Shown: positions 1-5,969, numbered from the stretch's first letter. The stretch is 12,998 nucleotides of DNA from an uncultured Clostridia bacterium (GCA_945947715.1 CAMEYZ010000046.1:1-12998); one strand, 5' to 3'. Numbers and translations: made by a program. The notes: a model not told the origin generated them from the sequence alone.

Positions 1-73
1 CATGACAACACCTCCCTTCTGCGGGAAAGTGTCCGGCAGGATAAATTATATCATACTCTGCGGAATATGTCAA
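1..73 (-). promoter_or_regulatory. Promoter, leader and start codon of a second toxin copy (copy A), CDS off the left edge
   Basis: Read on the minus strand, TTGACA (68-73) and TATAAT (45-50) are separated by exactly 17 bp. They are followed by a short leader, a GGGAGG ribosome binding site (11-16) and an ATG at positions 3-1, so the coding region continues outside the window. Positions 1-55 are identical to 322-376, which carry the same elements for the complete copy B. This is therefore the 5' end of a second copy of the small toxin gene. The -35 flank differs from copy B while the spacing is kept. Only the initiation codon lies inside the window, so the peptide of copy A cannot be read. 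Confidence 0.75.
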
Positions 74-115
74 ATATCGGCAGCTGTTGGTTTCTGAGAT
101 TTGTTTCAAAAGCAC

Positions 116-144
116 TTGACAAATTTGTATTTGTGTGGTATTAT
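116..144 (+). promoter_or_regulatory. Promoter of the putative antitoxin RNA (copy B)
   Basis: TTGACA (116-121) and TATTAT (139-144) are separated by 17 bp, a near-perfect sigma-A promoter. It points toward the toxin terminator, and no credible plus-strand gene follows before 500. Predicted transcription start is about 150-152. It lies back to back with the copy A toxin promoter (45-73). Confidence 0.7.
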
Positions 145-150
145 GTAGGT

Positions 151-225
151 AAAGAAAATTAAGTATACAGCATGACAACACAAAAACCGAACCCTCTCAA
201 AGTTGCAGCTTTGAGGGGGTTCATT
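151..225 (+). ncRNA. Putative antisense antitoxin RNA of a type I toxin-antitoxin locus
   Basis: The predicted transcript starts about 7 nt after the -10 box and runs into the hairpin 190-221, giving an RNA of about 70-80 nt. Its first 30 nt are an imperfect complement of the toxin mRNA initiation region: a 12-nt match over GUGUUGUCAUGC (the bases just after the GGGAGG core through the AUG) and an 11-nt match over AUACUUAAUUU, separated by a small mismatch. It can also pair with the toxin mRNA 3' end at the shared hairpin. The Fst/RNAII system of plasmid pAD1 has this arrangement: convergent RNAs, direct repeats over the toxin start, and a bidirectional terminator. The promoter and complementarity are visible; the RNA itself and its function are inferred. 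Confidence 0.6.
182..221 (-). terminator. Shared terminator hairpin of toxin and antitoxin RNAs
   Basis: Positions 190-202 pair with 209-221 in a 13-bp stem with a 6-nt loop. Read on the minus strand, the stem is followed by CGG and TTTTT (186-182), a good intrinsic terminator for the toxin mRNA, with one A/C mismatch in the stem. Read on the plus strand, the stem is uninterrupted (one G-U pair) but the U-tract is weak (CATTTGTG), so antitoxin termination may be less efficient. Confidence 0.75.
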
Positions 226-243
226 TGTGCTCCTGCCGGAAGC

Positions 244-324
244 TTACCTATCGAGCCACTTGCTGATGTAATTGCTTATTACACCTGCTATGATAGATAA
301 TATCAAAGAAATTAAGTATTGCAT
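244..324 (-). CDS. 26-residue hydrophobic peptide, candidate type I toxin (Fst/Ldr-like), copy B
   Basis: The ATG at 324-322 lies 7 nt after a strong GGGAGG (337-332), and the frame closes with TAA at 246-244. The peptide begins MQYLISLILS, continues as a single hydrophobic helix through about residue 20 (IIAGVISNYI), and ends in the polar tail SKWLDR. One membrane span followed by a W-L-D type charged tail is characteristic of Fst/Ldr-class membrane toxins of type I systems. The gene has its own consensus promoter (366-394) and terminator (182-221), and a convergent antisense RNA starts inside the locus. In the 5' leader, UUUCCC (349-344) can pair with GGGAGG (337-332) across a 6-nt loop and hide the ribosome binding site, as do the upstream helices of known type I toxin mRNAs. 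The start and frame are well supported; toxicity is inferred from structure. A longer ORF in another frame (248-445) crosses this promoter and is not credible. Confidence 0.72.
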   Translation of the reverse strand: MQYLISLILSIIAGVISNYISKWLDR

Positions 325-365
325 GACAACACCTCCCTTCTGCGGGAAAGTGTCCGGCAGGATAA

Positions 366-394
366 ATTATATCATATAAGGCGAATTTTGTCAA
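366..394 (-). promoter_or_regulatory. Promoter of toxin copy B
   Basis: On the minus strand TTGACA (394-389), a 17-bp spacer and TATAAT (371-366) form a perfect sigma-A consensus. The predicted start is near 359, giving a leader of about 35 nt before the toxin ATG at 324. Confidence 0.8.
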
Positions 395-411
395 ATAATA
401 TAAATATGCGC

Positions 412-468
412 TTGACCCGAAAAAATCGCTTATCATATATTGCATAATCCGCGAAAATGTTATATAAT
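412..468 (+). promoter_or_regulatory. Promoter region of the nadE operon
   Basis: Two overlapping candidates are visible. TTGCAT (440-445), 17 bp, TATAAT (463-468) has the ideal spacing and a perfect -10. Upstream, TTGACC (412-417), 18 bp, TATATT (436-441) is a second possibility. Either would give a leader of about 45-75 nt before the nadE ATG. Confidence 0.55.
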
Positions 469-487
469 AAAATCAGAACATTGAATA

Positions 488-503
488 ATGCATAATTATG
501 CAT
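488..503. promoter_or_regulatory. 16-bp perfect palindrome upstream of nadE, possible operator
   Basis: ATGCATAATTATGCAT equals its own reverse complement. It lies between the best -10 box (463-468) and the ribosome binding site (508-513) of nadE, where a bound repressor would block transcription. NAD synthesis genes are often repressed by NAD/niacin-sensing regulators, but I do not recognise this as a known NiaR or NrtR site. A palindrome in AT-rich DNA can also arise by chance. Confidence 0.35.
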
Positions 504-520
504 AAAAAAGGAGAGTTTCC

Positions 521-2434
521 ATGAAGGACGGTTTTATCAAGGTGGCAGCCGTTACCACAGAGGTCAGGGCGGCTCATTGTGAATTTAATGCCAGGGGGAT
601 AATCTCTGCAGCAAAGTCTGCTGCTTCTGACGGGGCTAAGCTTATCGTATTCCCGGAGCTGTGCATCACGGGCTATACCTGCGGCGATCTGTTTCTCCAG
701 CAGACACTGTTAAAGGGCGCAGAGGACGCACTCGCAGGAATAAAGGAAAAAACAGCCGCTCTTGACGCTCTTATCGTAGTGGGACTTCCCGTGCGGCACG
801 GCGGAGACCTTTATAACTGCGCTGCAGTTTTGTGCAAGGGCGAGCTTTTAGGTCTTGTTCCTAAGATGAATATTCCAAGCTATTCTGAATTTTACGAGGG
901 ACGTCATTTTACATCGGGTAAAAATGTACGGCCTGGAACGGCTGTAAATATATGCGGAGCCTATGTTCCCATGATCACTGACGGGATATTCCGCTGTGAG
1001 GAAATGCCCGAATTTTCAGTGGGCGTTGAGATATGCGAGGACCTGTGGGTGGTGAATCCTCCTTCGGACAGGCTTGCTGTTGCGGGAGCGGCAGTTATAT
1101 GCAATCTCTCTGCCAGCGACGAGGTCATCGGAAAGGGCAGCTATCGCAAGCAGCTTGTAACTGCACAGTCTGCAAAGCTTATCGCAGGCTATATCTATTC
1201 AAGCGCAGGCTTCGGCGAATCTACGCAGGATATGGTCTTTGCAGGTCATAATATTATCGCCGAAAACGGCACAGTCCTTGCTGAAACAAAGAAGTTTTCC
1301 GCCGATATCATCATGTCAGAGATAGACGTGTCAAAGCTGATGTCCGAGCGCAGAAGAATGACTACCTACGGCGGAGATGTTCAGCCCTGCACTGAGATAT
1401 ATTTCTCCCTTAAGCCCGAGCTCACCGAGCTTACCAGAATGTTCCCACAGACGCCCTTTGTTCCGTCGGGGAAGCAGGACCTTGCTCAGCGCTGTGAGGA
1501 GATACTCACCATGCAGGCGGTGGGCCTTGCTACCAGACTTAAGCACATCAACTGCGAGACCGCAGTGATAGGCCTTTCGGGAGGACTTGATTCTACTCTT
1601 GCACTTATCGTTACCGTTCATGCATTCGATATGCTGGGACTGGACCGACTGGGGATATTGACCGTCACCATGCCCTGCTTCGGAACTACAAACAGAACGA
1701 AAAACAATGCTCTTTCGCTGGCACAGGCTTACGGAGTAAGTCTTACTGAGATAGATATTACCGATTCGGTCCGCAGTCATTTCAAGGATATTGAACATGA
1801 CGAGAGTATTCACGATGTGACCTACGAAAACTGTCAGGCAAGAGAACGCACACAGGTGCTTATGGATATTGCCAATCAGGCAGGAGGCATCGTTATCGGA
1901 ACAGGGGACCTGTCCGAGCTTGCACTGGGCTGGGCGACCTACAACGGCGACCATATGTCTATGTATGGAGTAAATTCTTCAATTCCGAAAACACTGGTGC
2001 GGCACCTTGTTTCCTATGAGGCAGAGCATAGCGGCGCAAAGCTGGGGAATGTTCTCCGCGACATTCTTGATACCCCCGTTTCTCCGGAGCTTCTGCCGCC
2101 CTCGCAGAACGGCGAGATATCTCAAAAAACCGAGGATATCGTGGGACCCTATGAGCTGCACGACTTTTTCCTCTATTATATGGTCCGTTTCGGCTTTATG
2201 CCCTCCAAGATATTCCGTCTGGCGCAGCTTGCCTTCATCGGAAAGTACGACAGCGCCGAGATAAAGAAATGGCTGAAAATTTTTGTCCGCAGATTTTTCG
2301 CACAGCAGTTCAAGCGGTCCTGTCTGCCGGACGGCCCCAAGGTGGGAAGTGTTACCCTGTCGCCTCGCGGAGATTTCCGCATGCCCAGCGACGCTTCTGC
2401 CGACTTGTGGATAAAGGACGCGGAGAGCTTATAA
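521..2434 (+). CDS. nadE: Glutamine-dependent NAD(+) synthetase NadE
   Basis: The 637-residue cytoplasmic enzyme makes NAD from nicotinic acid adenine dinucleotide, using ATP and ammonia released from glutamine, the last step of NAD synthesis. Residues 1 to about 290 form a nitrilase-type glutaminase domain with the catalytic triad visible as E46 (in FPELCITGY), K115 (in VPKMNIP) and C172 (in VEICEDLW). The C-terminal synthetase domain carries the ATP pyrophosphatase P-loop SGGLDS at 353-358 and the downstream GTGDLSELALGW motif. Length and two-domain order fit the long bacterial form, such as the enzyme of Mycobacterium tuberculosis. The ATG at 521 is preceded by AAGGAG (508-513) with 7-nt spacing. 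It is the first gene of a plus-strand operon; rsmA starts 3 bp after its stop codon. Confidence 0.97.
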   Translation: MKDGFIKVAAVTTEVRAAHCEFNARGIISAAKSAASDGAKLIVFPELCITGYTCGDLFLQQTLLKGAEDALAGIKEKTAALDALIVVGLPVRHGGDLYNCAAVLCKGELLGLVPKMNIPSYSEFYEGRHFTSGKNVRPGTAVNICGAYVPMITDGIFRCEEMPEFSVGVEICEDLWVVNPPSDRLAVAGAAVICNLSASDEVIGKGSYRKQLVTAQSAKLIAGYIYSSAGFGESTQDMVFAGHNIIAENGTVLAETKKFSADIIMSEIDVSKLMSERRRMTTYGGDVQPCTEIYFSLKPELTELTRMFPQTPFVPSGKQDLAQRCEEILTMQAVGLATRLKHINCETAVIGLSGGLDSTLALIVTVHAFDMLGLDRLGILTVTMPCFGTTNRTKNNALSLAQAYGVSLTEIDITDSVRSHFKDIEHDESIHDVTYENCQARERTQVLMDIANQAGGIVIGTGDLSELALGWATYNGDHMSMYGVNSSIPKTLVRHLVSYEAEHSGAKLGNVLRDILDTPVSPELLPPSQNGEISQKTEDIVGPYELHDFFLYYMVRFGFMPSKIFRLAQLAFIGKYDSAEIKKWLKIFVRRFFAQQFKRSCLPDGPKVGSVTLSPRGDFRMPSDASADLWIKDAESL

Positions 2435-2437
2435 GAT

Positions 2438-3307
2438 ATGGAAAATTTAACGAATGTAAATGTGATAAAGGATATAATGAGCCGCCACGGAATGACCTTC
2501 TCAAAGGGACTGGGGCAGAATTTCATTATAAATCCGTCGGTCTGTCCGAGGATAGCCGAAATGGGAAATGCAAGACCCGGCTTCGGAGTTATTGAGATAG
2601 GCACTGGCGTGGGAGTTCTTACCAATGAGCTTGCCAAGCGAGCGGACAAGGTGGTGGCTGTGGAGATAGACGGACGGCTCATTCCCATACTGGACGAGAC
2701 CCTCGCCGAGTACGACAATGTGAAGATAATCAACGAGGACGTTATGAAGACGGACCTGAAAAGGGTCATCGAGGAGGAGTTTTCGGGGCTTGATGTGGCT
2801 GTATGTGCAAATCTGCCGTATTATATAACCTCTCCTATAATCATGATGCTGCTGGAAAGCAGACTGCCGATAAAAACTATCACGGTAATGGTACAGAAGG
2901 AAGCAGGAGTGCGGCTCTGCGCTGAAACGGGAACGAGAGACTGCGGAGCTGTCACCTATGCGGTAAGATACTACTGCACTCCAGAGCTTTTGTTCAATGT
3001 ATCCCGTGGCAGCTTCATGCCTGCGCCTAACGTGGATTCCTGTGTAATAAGGCTGAATGTGGGGGAGAAGCCTGCTGTCGATGTAAAGGACGAGGACTTC
3101 TTTTTCAGAACGGTGCGGGGAGCCTTCTCTCAGCGAAGAAAGACCGCTGCAAATTCCATATCCTCCGCCCTTGGTACGGACAAGCAGACTGTCATGTCCG
3201 CCATTGAGGATATCGGACTGTCACCCACAGTCCGCCCCGAACAGCTTACTCTTGAACAGATGGCAGCACTATCTGACCGTCTGCTTGAAAGGATAGAATC
3301 AAAATGA
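2438..3307 (+). CDS. rsmA: 16S rRNA (adenine1518/1519-N6)-dimethyltransferase RsmA (KsgA)
   Basis: The 289-residue SAM-dependent enzyme dimethylates the two adjacent adenines of the 3'-terminal helix 45 loop of 16S rRNA during late 30S assembly. Visible signatures are GLGQNF at 24-29, the SAM-binding motif I EIGTGVG at 53-59, the acidic ribose-binding end of strand 2 (VAVEID), and the catalytic NLPYY at 125-129. A C-terminal helical domain follows from about 200. Length is typical of the family. The gene begins 3 bp after nadE and overlaps the next gene by 4 bp (ATGA at 3304-3307), so translation is probably coupled. Loss of this enzyme gives kasugamycin resistance in other bacteria. Confidence 0.96.
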   Translation: MENLTNVNVIKDIMSRHGMTFSKGLGQNFIINPSVCPRIAEMGNARPGFGVIEIGTGVGVLTNELAKRADKVVAVEIDGRLIPILDETLAEYDNVKIINEDVMKTDLKRVIEEEFSGLDVAVCANLPYYITSPIIMMLLESRLPIKTITVMVQKEAGVRLCAETGTRDCGAVTYAVRYYCTPELLFNVSRGSFMPAPNVDSCVIRLNVGEKPAVDVKDEDFFFRTVRGAFSQRRKTAANSISSALGTDKQTVMSAIEDIGLSPTVRPEQLTLEQMAALSDRLLERIESK

Positions 3308-4224
3308 GTACGATAAAATATCATATACCCGACTTTTTAAGGCATTTCCGACTGAATCTTATCCTTGCGGATTATTTAAAGAAAAATCCACAGTATTTTT
3401 ATGACGATGTGGTCATAGGCTCCGTTTACGGAACATTCCCGACATCGCTCTGGAACGGCGGAAGATACTTCGAGGGAAACGTTGACCCGAGAGTTATCGC
3501 TGAGGTATTAAAGCAGTTCAACAGCCGCGGCATTGCCTGCCGGTTTACCTTTACCAATCCTCTGCTGACCGAGGAGCACTTATCGGATAAGTTCTGCAAT
3601 GCTGTGATGAAAATGGCTGACAATGGACTCAATGAGGTAATAGTCAATTCACCGCTGCTGGAGGATTACATACGCAAAAACTATCCCTCATATAAGATAA
3701 CAAGCTCTACCTGTAAGCAGATTGAGGATTTTGACAAGCTCTCCGAGGAGCTGGACAAGGACTACAGCCTTGTGGTGCTGGACTACAACTGGAACAATAA
3801 TTACGAGGCTTTGGAGAAGATGCCTCATAAGGAAAAGATAGAGGTGCTGATAAACGCCTGCTGTACGCCTCATTGTCCGCGGAGAAAGGAGCATTACGAG
3901 AACATAGGCAGAAATCATATAGCATACTCAGAGTTCCGAAAGAAAAATCCTGTGGGAGAATTTAAGCAGGAGCCCTTCGTCTGCGAGCAGATGCGACGTC
4001 ATCTATACGACACCGTTGGCTACAGCACTCATATCACTCCGCAAAGTATATACGAAAGGTACGTGCCTATGGGCTTTGAAAACTTCAAGATAGAGGGCCG
4101 CTCTGTTCCGGATATAAATGTTCTGGAAAATTATGTGTACTATATGGTAAAGCCCGAATACAAGGACATTGCCCGGCTTGAGATGCTGCTTGCCCTCACC
4201 TCGAAGTACAAATATTTTATGTGA
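3304..4224 (+). CDS. U32-peptidase-like protein with a cysteine cluster, function unknown
   Basis: The 306-residue soluble protein has no signal peptide or membrane segment. The middle part resembles the U32 peptidase fold: a strand-helix unit (NEVIVNSPLLEDYIRK), a segment ending SSTCKQI, then VVLDYNWNNN, and a strand leading into INACCTPHCPRR. U32 relatives such as UbiU/UbiV and RlhA bind an iron-sulfur cluster through conserved cysteines. Here C137, C186, C187, C191 and C227 are candidate ligands, with CC-x3-C as the core. No classical protease motif is visible. The start overlaps the rsmA stop in ATGA, and the gene lies in the nadE operon, which might hint at RNA modification or oxygen-independent hydroxylation chemistry. 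That is inference; the family assignment rests on fold-like pattern matching by eye. Confidence 0.5.
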   Translation: MSTIKYHIPDFLRHFRLNLILADYLKKNPQYFYDDVVIGSVYGTFPTSLWNGGRYFEGNVDPRVIAEVLKQFNSRGIACRFTFTNPLLTEEHLSDKFCNAVMKMADNGLNEVIVNSPLLEDYIRKNYPSYKITSSTCKQIEDFDKLSEELDKDYSLVVLDYNWNNNYEALEKMPHKEKIEVLINACCTPHCPRRKEHYENIGRNHIAYSEFRKKNPVGEFKQEPFVCEQMRRHLYDTVGYSTHITPQSIYERYVPMGFENFKIEGRSVPDINVLENYVYYMVKPEYKDIARLEMLLALTSKYKYFM

Positions 4225-4236
4225 TTTCGGGGTGAT

Positions 4237-5190
4237 ATTACGGACAGTCTTATATTCAGTCTCAACTCGACCATACCTGTATTTCTGGTGATGCTGGTTG
4301 GGTGCTTTCTCAGAAGGCTAAATATTTTAAACGATGATTTTGTCACTGTCTGCAACAAATTCAATTTCAATGTAACGCTGCCTGTGCTGCTTTTCAAGGA
4401 TATTTCCGAAACGGATATCATCAACGATTTTGACCTGAAATACGTGCTTTTCTGTGCAGGAGCAGTGACGGTGTTCTTTTTCGGCATATGGGGACTTGCG
4501 CGGATTTTCATCAAGGACAAATCCATTATCGGCGCATTCGTTCAGGCAAGCTATCGCAGTAGCGCAGCTGTGCTGGGAGTGGCGTTCATTCAGAATATAT
4601 ACGGCAATTCGGGAATGGCTCCGCTGATGATAATTGGCAGTGTGCCGCTTTTCAACATATACGCTGTTATCGTGCTGACCTTTGAGGGCATGGACAAAAG
4701 CGCGGACAAAAAGGCAAATATTAAGAAGGCCTGTCTGAACGTGCTGAAAAATCCGATAATAATCGCCATTTTGCTGGGGATAATATCCTCGCTTATAGGG
4801 ATAAGGTACCCCGTTATCATAAGCAAGACCATATCCAGCATAGCAGCCCTTGCATCACCGCTGGCGCTTATCGCCATGGGAGCGGGCTTCAAGCTGGACA
4901 AGGCGATAAAAAAGGTAAAGCCCACCATATGGGCAGCAGCGATAAAGCTCATCGTACTTCCTGCCATATTCCTGCCAATAGCGGCGTATCTGGGATTTAC
5001 CGACGAAAAGCTGGTGGCGCTTATCATAATGTTGGGCTCGCCTACCACGCCCAGCGCGTACATTATGGCAGAAAACATGCACAACGACGGAGTGCTGACC
5101 TCGGGGACGGTCATGCTGACCACACTGTTATCCTCGATAACGCTGACCTTCTGGATATTTATTTTCAGGTATCAGGGGTTAATATTGTAA
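4237..5190 (+). CDS. AEC-family (auxin efflux carrier type) membrane transporter, probable non-AUG start
   Basis: This is a very hydrophobic permease with about 8-10 membrane segments and a short charged central loop (SADKKANIKK). AEC carriers export or import small organic anions; the substrate is not predictable here. The C-terminal part (LALIAMGAGFKLDKAI, then LGSPTTPSAYIMAENM) is typical of the family. The first canonical start in frame is GTG at 4288, but the frame is open upstream to 4225, and the preceding codons read DSLIFSLNSTIPVFLVMLVG, the usual N-terminal helix of the family. No ATG, GTG or TTG precedes that helix. A GGGG stretch (4229-4232) lies just before ATT at 4237, which I choose as a probable rare start (317 residues). 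The alternatives are GTG at 4288 with a shortened first helix, or a mutated start. Last gene of the nadE operon, 12 bp after the previous stop. Confidence 0.8.
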   Translation: MTDSLIFSLNSTIPVFLVMLVGCFLRRLNILNDDFVTVCNKFNFNVTLPVLLFKDISETDIINDFDLKYVLFCAGAVTVFFFGIWGLARIFIKDKSIIGAFVQASYRSSAAVLGVAFIQNIYGNSGMAPLMIIGSVPLFNIYAVIVLTFEGMDKSADKKANIKKACLNVLKNPIIIAILLGIISSLIGIRYPVIISKTISSIAALASPLALIAMGAGFKLDKAIKKVKPTIWAAAIKLIVLPAIFLPIAAYLGFTDEKLVALIIMLGSPTTPSAYIMAENMHNDGVLTSGTVMLTTLLSSITLTFWIFIFRYQGLIL

Positions 5191-5198
5191 AAATCAAG

Positions 5199-5247
5199 CG
5201 GCAGACCGCAGGAGTGTTTTTTCTCCTGCGGTCTGCCGTGTTTTTTT
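5199..5247. terminator. Bidirectional intrinsic terminator after the nadE operon
   Basis: Positions 5199-5214 and 5223-5238 form a perfect 16-bp GC-rich stem with an 8-nt loop. On the plus strand it is followed by TG and seven Ts (5241-5247). On the minus strand it is followed by CTTGATTTTT, a weaker U-tract that can end the toxin-antitoxin transcript coming from the right. Confidence 0.93.
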
Positions 5248-5257
5248 ATAATGAAAA

Positions 5258-5587
5258 TTATTGTTTGTTCATCTCATTTGTCAGAATTGAGATCCAGTTT
5301 CGGCGGCTATGTAATATTCTAAGGATAGTTACAGATTTTGTTTCCTCACGAATAACATCAAATGCGAGATATTTATTTATCAGCTGCATTCTAATACCAT
5401 TTGCGGCAAGAAATGAGTCGCGGACAAGGGCGTTTCTTTCAGGAAAATCTGTAAGTGATGAAATTTTTTCCACAGCTACATCAAGAAAACGGATTGCTGC
5501 CGCATTGTTTTTCAGATTTTCTGATATATACAAAGCGGCGTTATACAGGTGATTTTCGGTAGTTTCTGAAATATTGATCTGGTACAT
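5258..5587 (-). CDS. RelE/ParE-family type II toxin
   Basis: The 109-residue protein shows the RelE/ParE pattern: an N-terminal strand (YQINISETTENHL), two amphipathic helices, the central LTDFPERNALV segment before the beta sheet, and the C-terminal strands AFDVIREETKSVTILRILHSRRNW. The family includes mRNA interferases (RelE type) and gyrase inhibitors (ParE type); the final HSRRNW is common in the ParE/plasmid-stabilisation branch. It is translated directly after the antitoxin: the antitoxin TAA and toxin ATG share one base (TAATG at 5589-5585). Antitoxin-first order, overlap and size all fit a classic toxin-antitoxin operon. The target cannot be told from sequence. Confidence 0.85.
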   Translation of the reverse strand: MYQINISETTENHLYNAALYISENLKNNAAAIRFLDVAVEKISSLTDFPERNALVRDSFLAANGIRMQLINKYLAFDVIREETKSVTILRILHSRRNWISILTNEMNKQ

Positions 5588-5850
5588 TAATCGTTTATCC
5601 TTTTTCTGATATCTGAAAGAGCTTCGGAGAATGGGCGCAGCCTTCCCTGACGTTCGTCCTCGAGACCTTTCTCAAGAAGGGAGTAGAGTTCATGCCTGCC
5701 TTTCAGCTGCTCGTAAGCCTCAATGCTCATAACGGCAAGATCACCCTTTCCGTCCTTAGTGATAAAAACAGGCTCGGAATACTCGTGACAAAAATCTGAT
5801 ATTTTATTATAGCTGCTGCGCAGATCAGCACTTGGTCTTATTGCAGGCAT
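5587..5850 (-). CDS. Phd/YefM-family antitoxin
   Basis: The 87-residue protein neutralises the adjacent RelE/ParE toxin and, in this family, represses its own promoter through an N-terminal Phd fold. Visible features are the N-terminal IRPSADLRSSYNKISDFC, then EPVFITKDGKGDLAVMSIEAYEQL, the standard Phd/YefM core, and a charged C-terminal helix (residues about 55-87) that would wrap the toxin. I chose the ATG at 5850 because GGAGGTG sits 6 nt upstream; an ATG 15 bp further upstream overlaps that ribosome binding site and is not preceded by one. It is first in a two-gene operon and overlaps the toxin by 1 bp. Confidence 0.9.
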   Translation of the reverse strand: MPAIRPSADLRSSYNKISDFCHEYSEPVFITKDGKGDLAVMSIEAYEQLKGRHELYSLLEKGLEDERQGRLRPFSEALSDIRKRIND

Positions 5851-5879
5851 AGGATTCACCTCCATTTTATTATGTCTGT

Positions 5880-5908
5880 ATTATATCATATTATTGATGT
5901 GATTTCAA
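5880..5908 (-). promoter_or_regulatory. Promoter of the type II toxin-antitoxin operon
   Basis: On the minus strand TTGAAA (5908-5903), a 17-bp spacer and TATAAT (5885-5880) lie about 30 bp before the antitoxin start. No clear long palindromic operator is seen between them. Confidence 0.7.
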
Positions 5909-5913
5909 TGCTT

Positions 5914-5948
5914 TATGAAAAAAGAGCTCCTAAAATGAGGAGCTCTTT
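5914..5948 (-). terminator. Intrinsic terminator of the marR-ABC operon
   Basis: Positions 5921-5931 and 5938-5948 form an 11-bp stem with a 6-nt loop. Read on the minus strand the stem merges into a run of six Ts followed by CAT, 20 bp after the stop codon of the second ABC gene. Confidence 0.88.
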
Positions 5949-5969
5949 CAACTGTCAGCTAAAAACTGT

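Larger units (their letters stand above)
1..376. repeat. Direct repeat pair, 55 bp (1-55 and 322-376)
   Basis: Positions 1-55 and 322-376 match base for base, giving a unit length of about 321 bp. The repeat covers the minus-strand -10 box, untranslated leader, ribosome binding site and ATG of the two toxin copies. A shorter related repeat lies within the unit: 151-182 and 306-332 share the blocks AATTAAGTAT and GCATGACAACAC. The shorter pair places antisense sequence of the toxin start region at the 5' end of the plus-strand RNA. Confidence 0.9.

Noticed and set aside
172..300. 42-codon plus-strand ORF starting ATGACAACACAAAAACC
   Set aside because: It has no ribosome binding site, passes through the terminator hairpin and is antisense to the toxin; the plus-strand promoter before it is better explained by an antisense RNA.
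1..376. CRISPR-like repeats
   Set aside because: There are only two copies 321 bp apart, and the repeat contains promoter and ribosome binding site elements; no spacer pattern.
248..445. 65-residue minus-strand ORF
   Set aside because: It overlaps the toxin in another frame, its start lies upstream of the toxin promoter boxes, and it has no ribosome binding site. The 26-residue frame with GGGAGG 7 nt before its ATG explains the region better.
1331..1954. 207-residue minus-strand ORF opposite nadE
   Set aside because: It is a shadow of the high-confidence nadE frame, with no ribosome binding site and no family resemblance.
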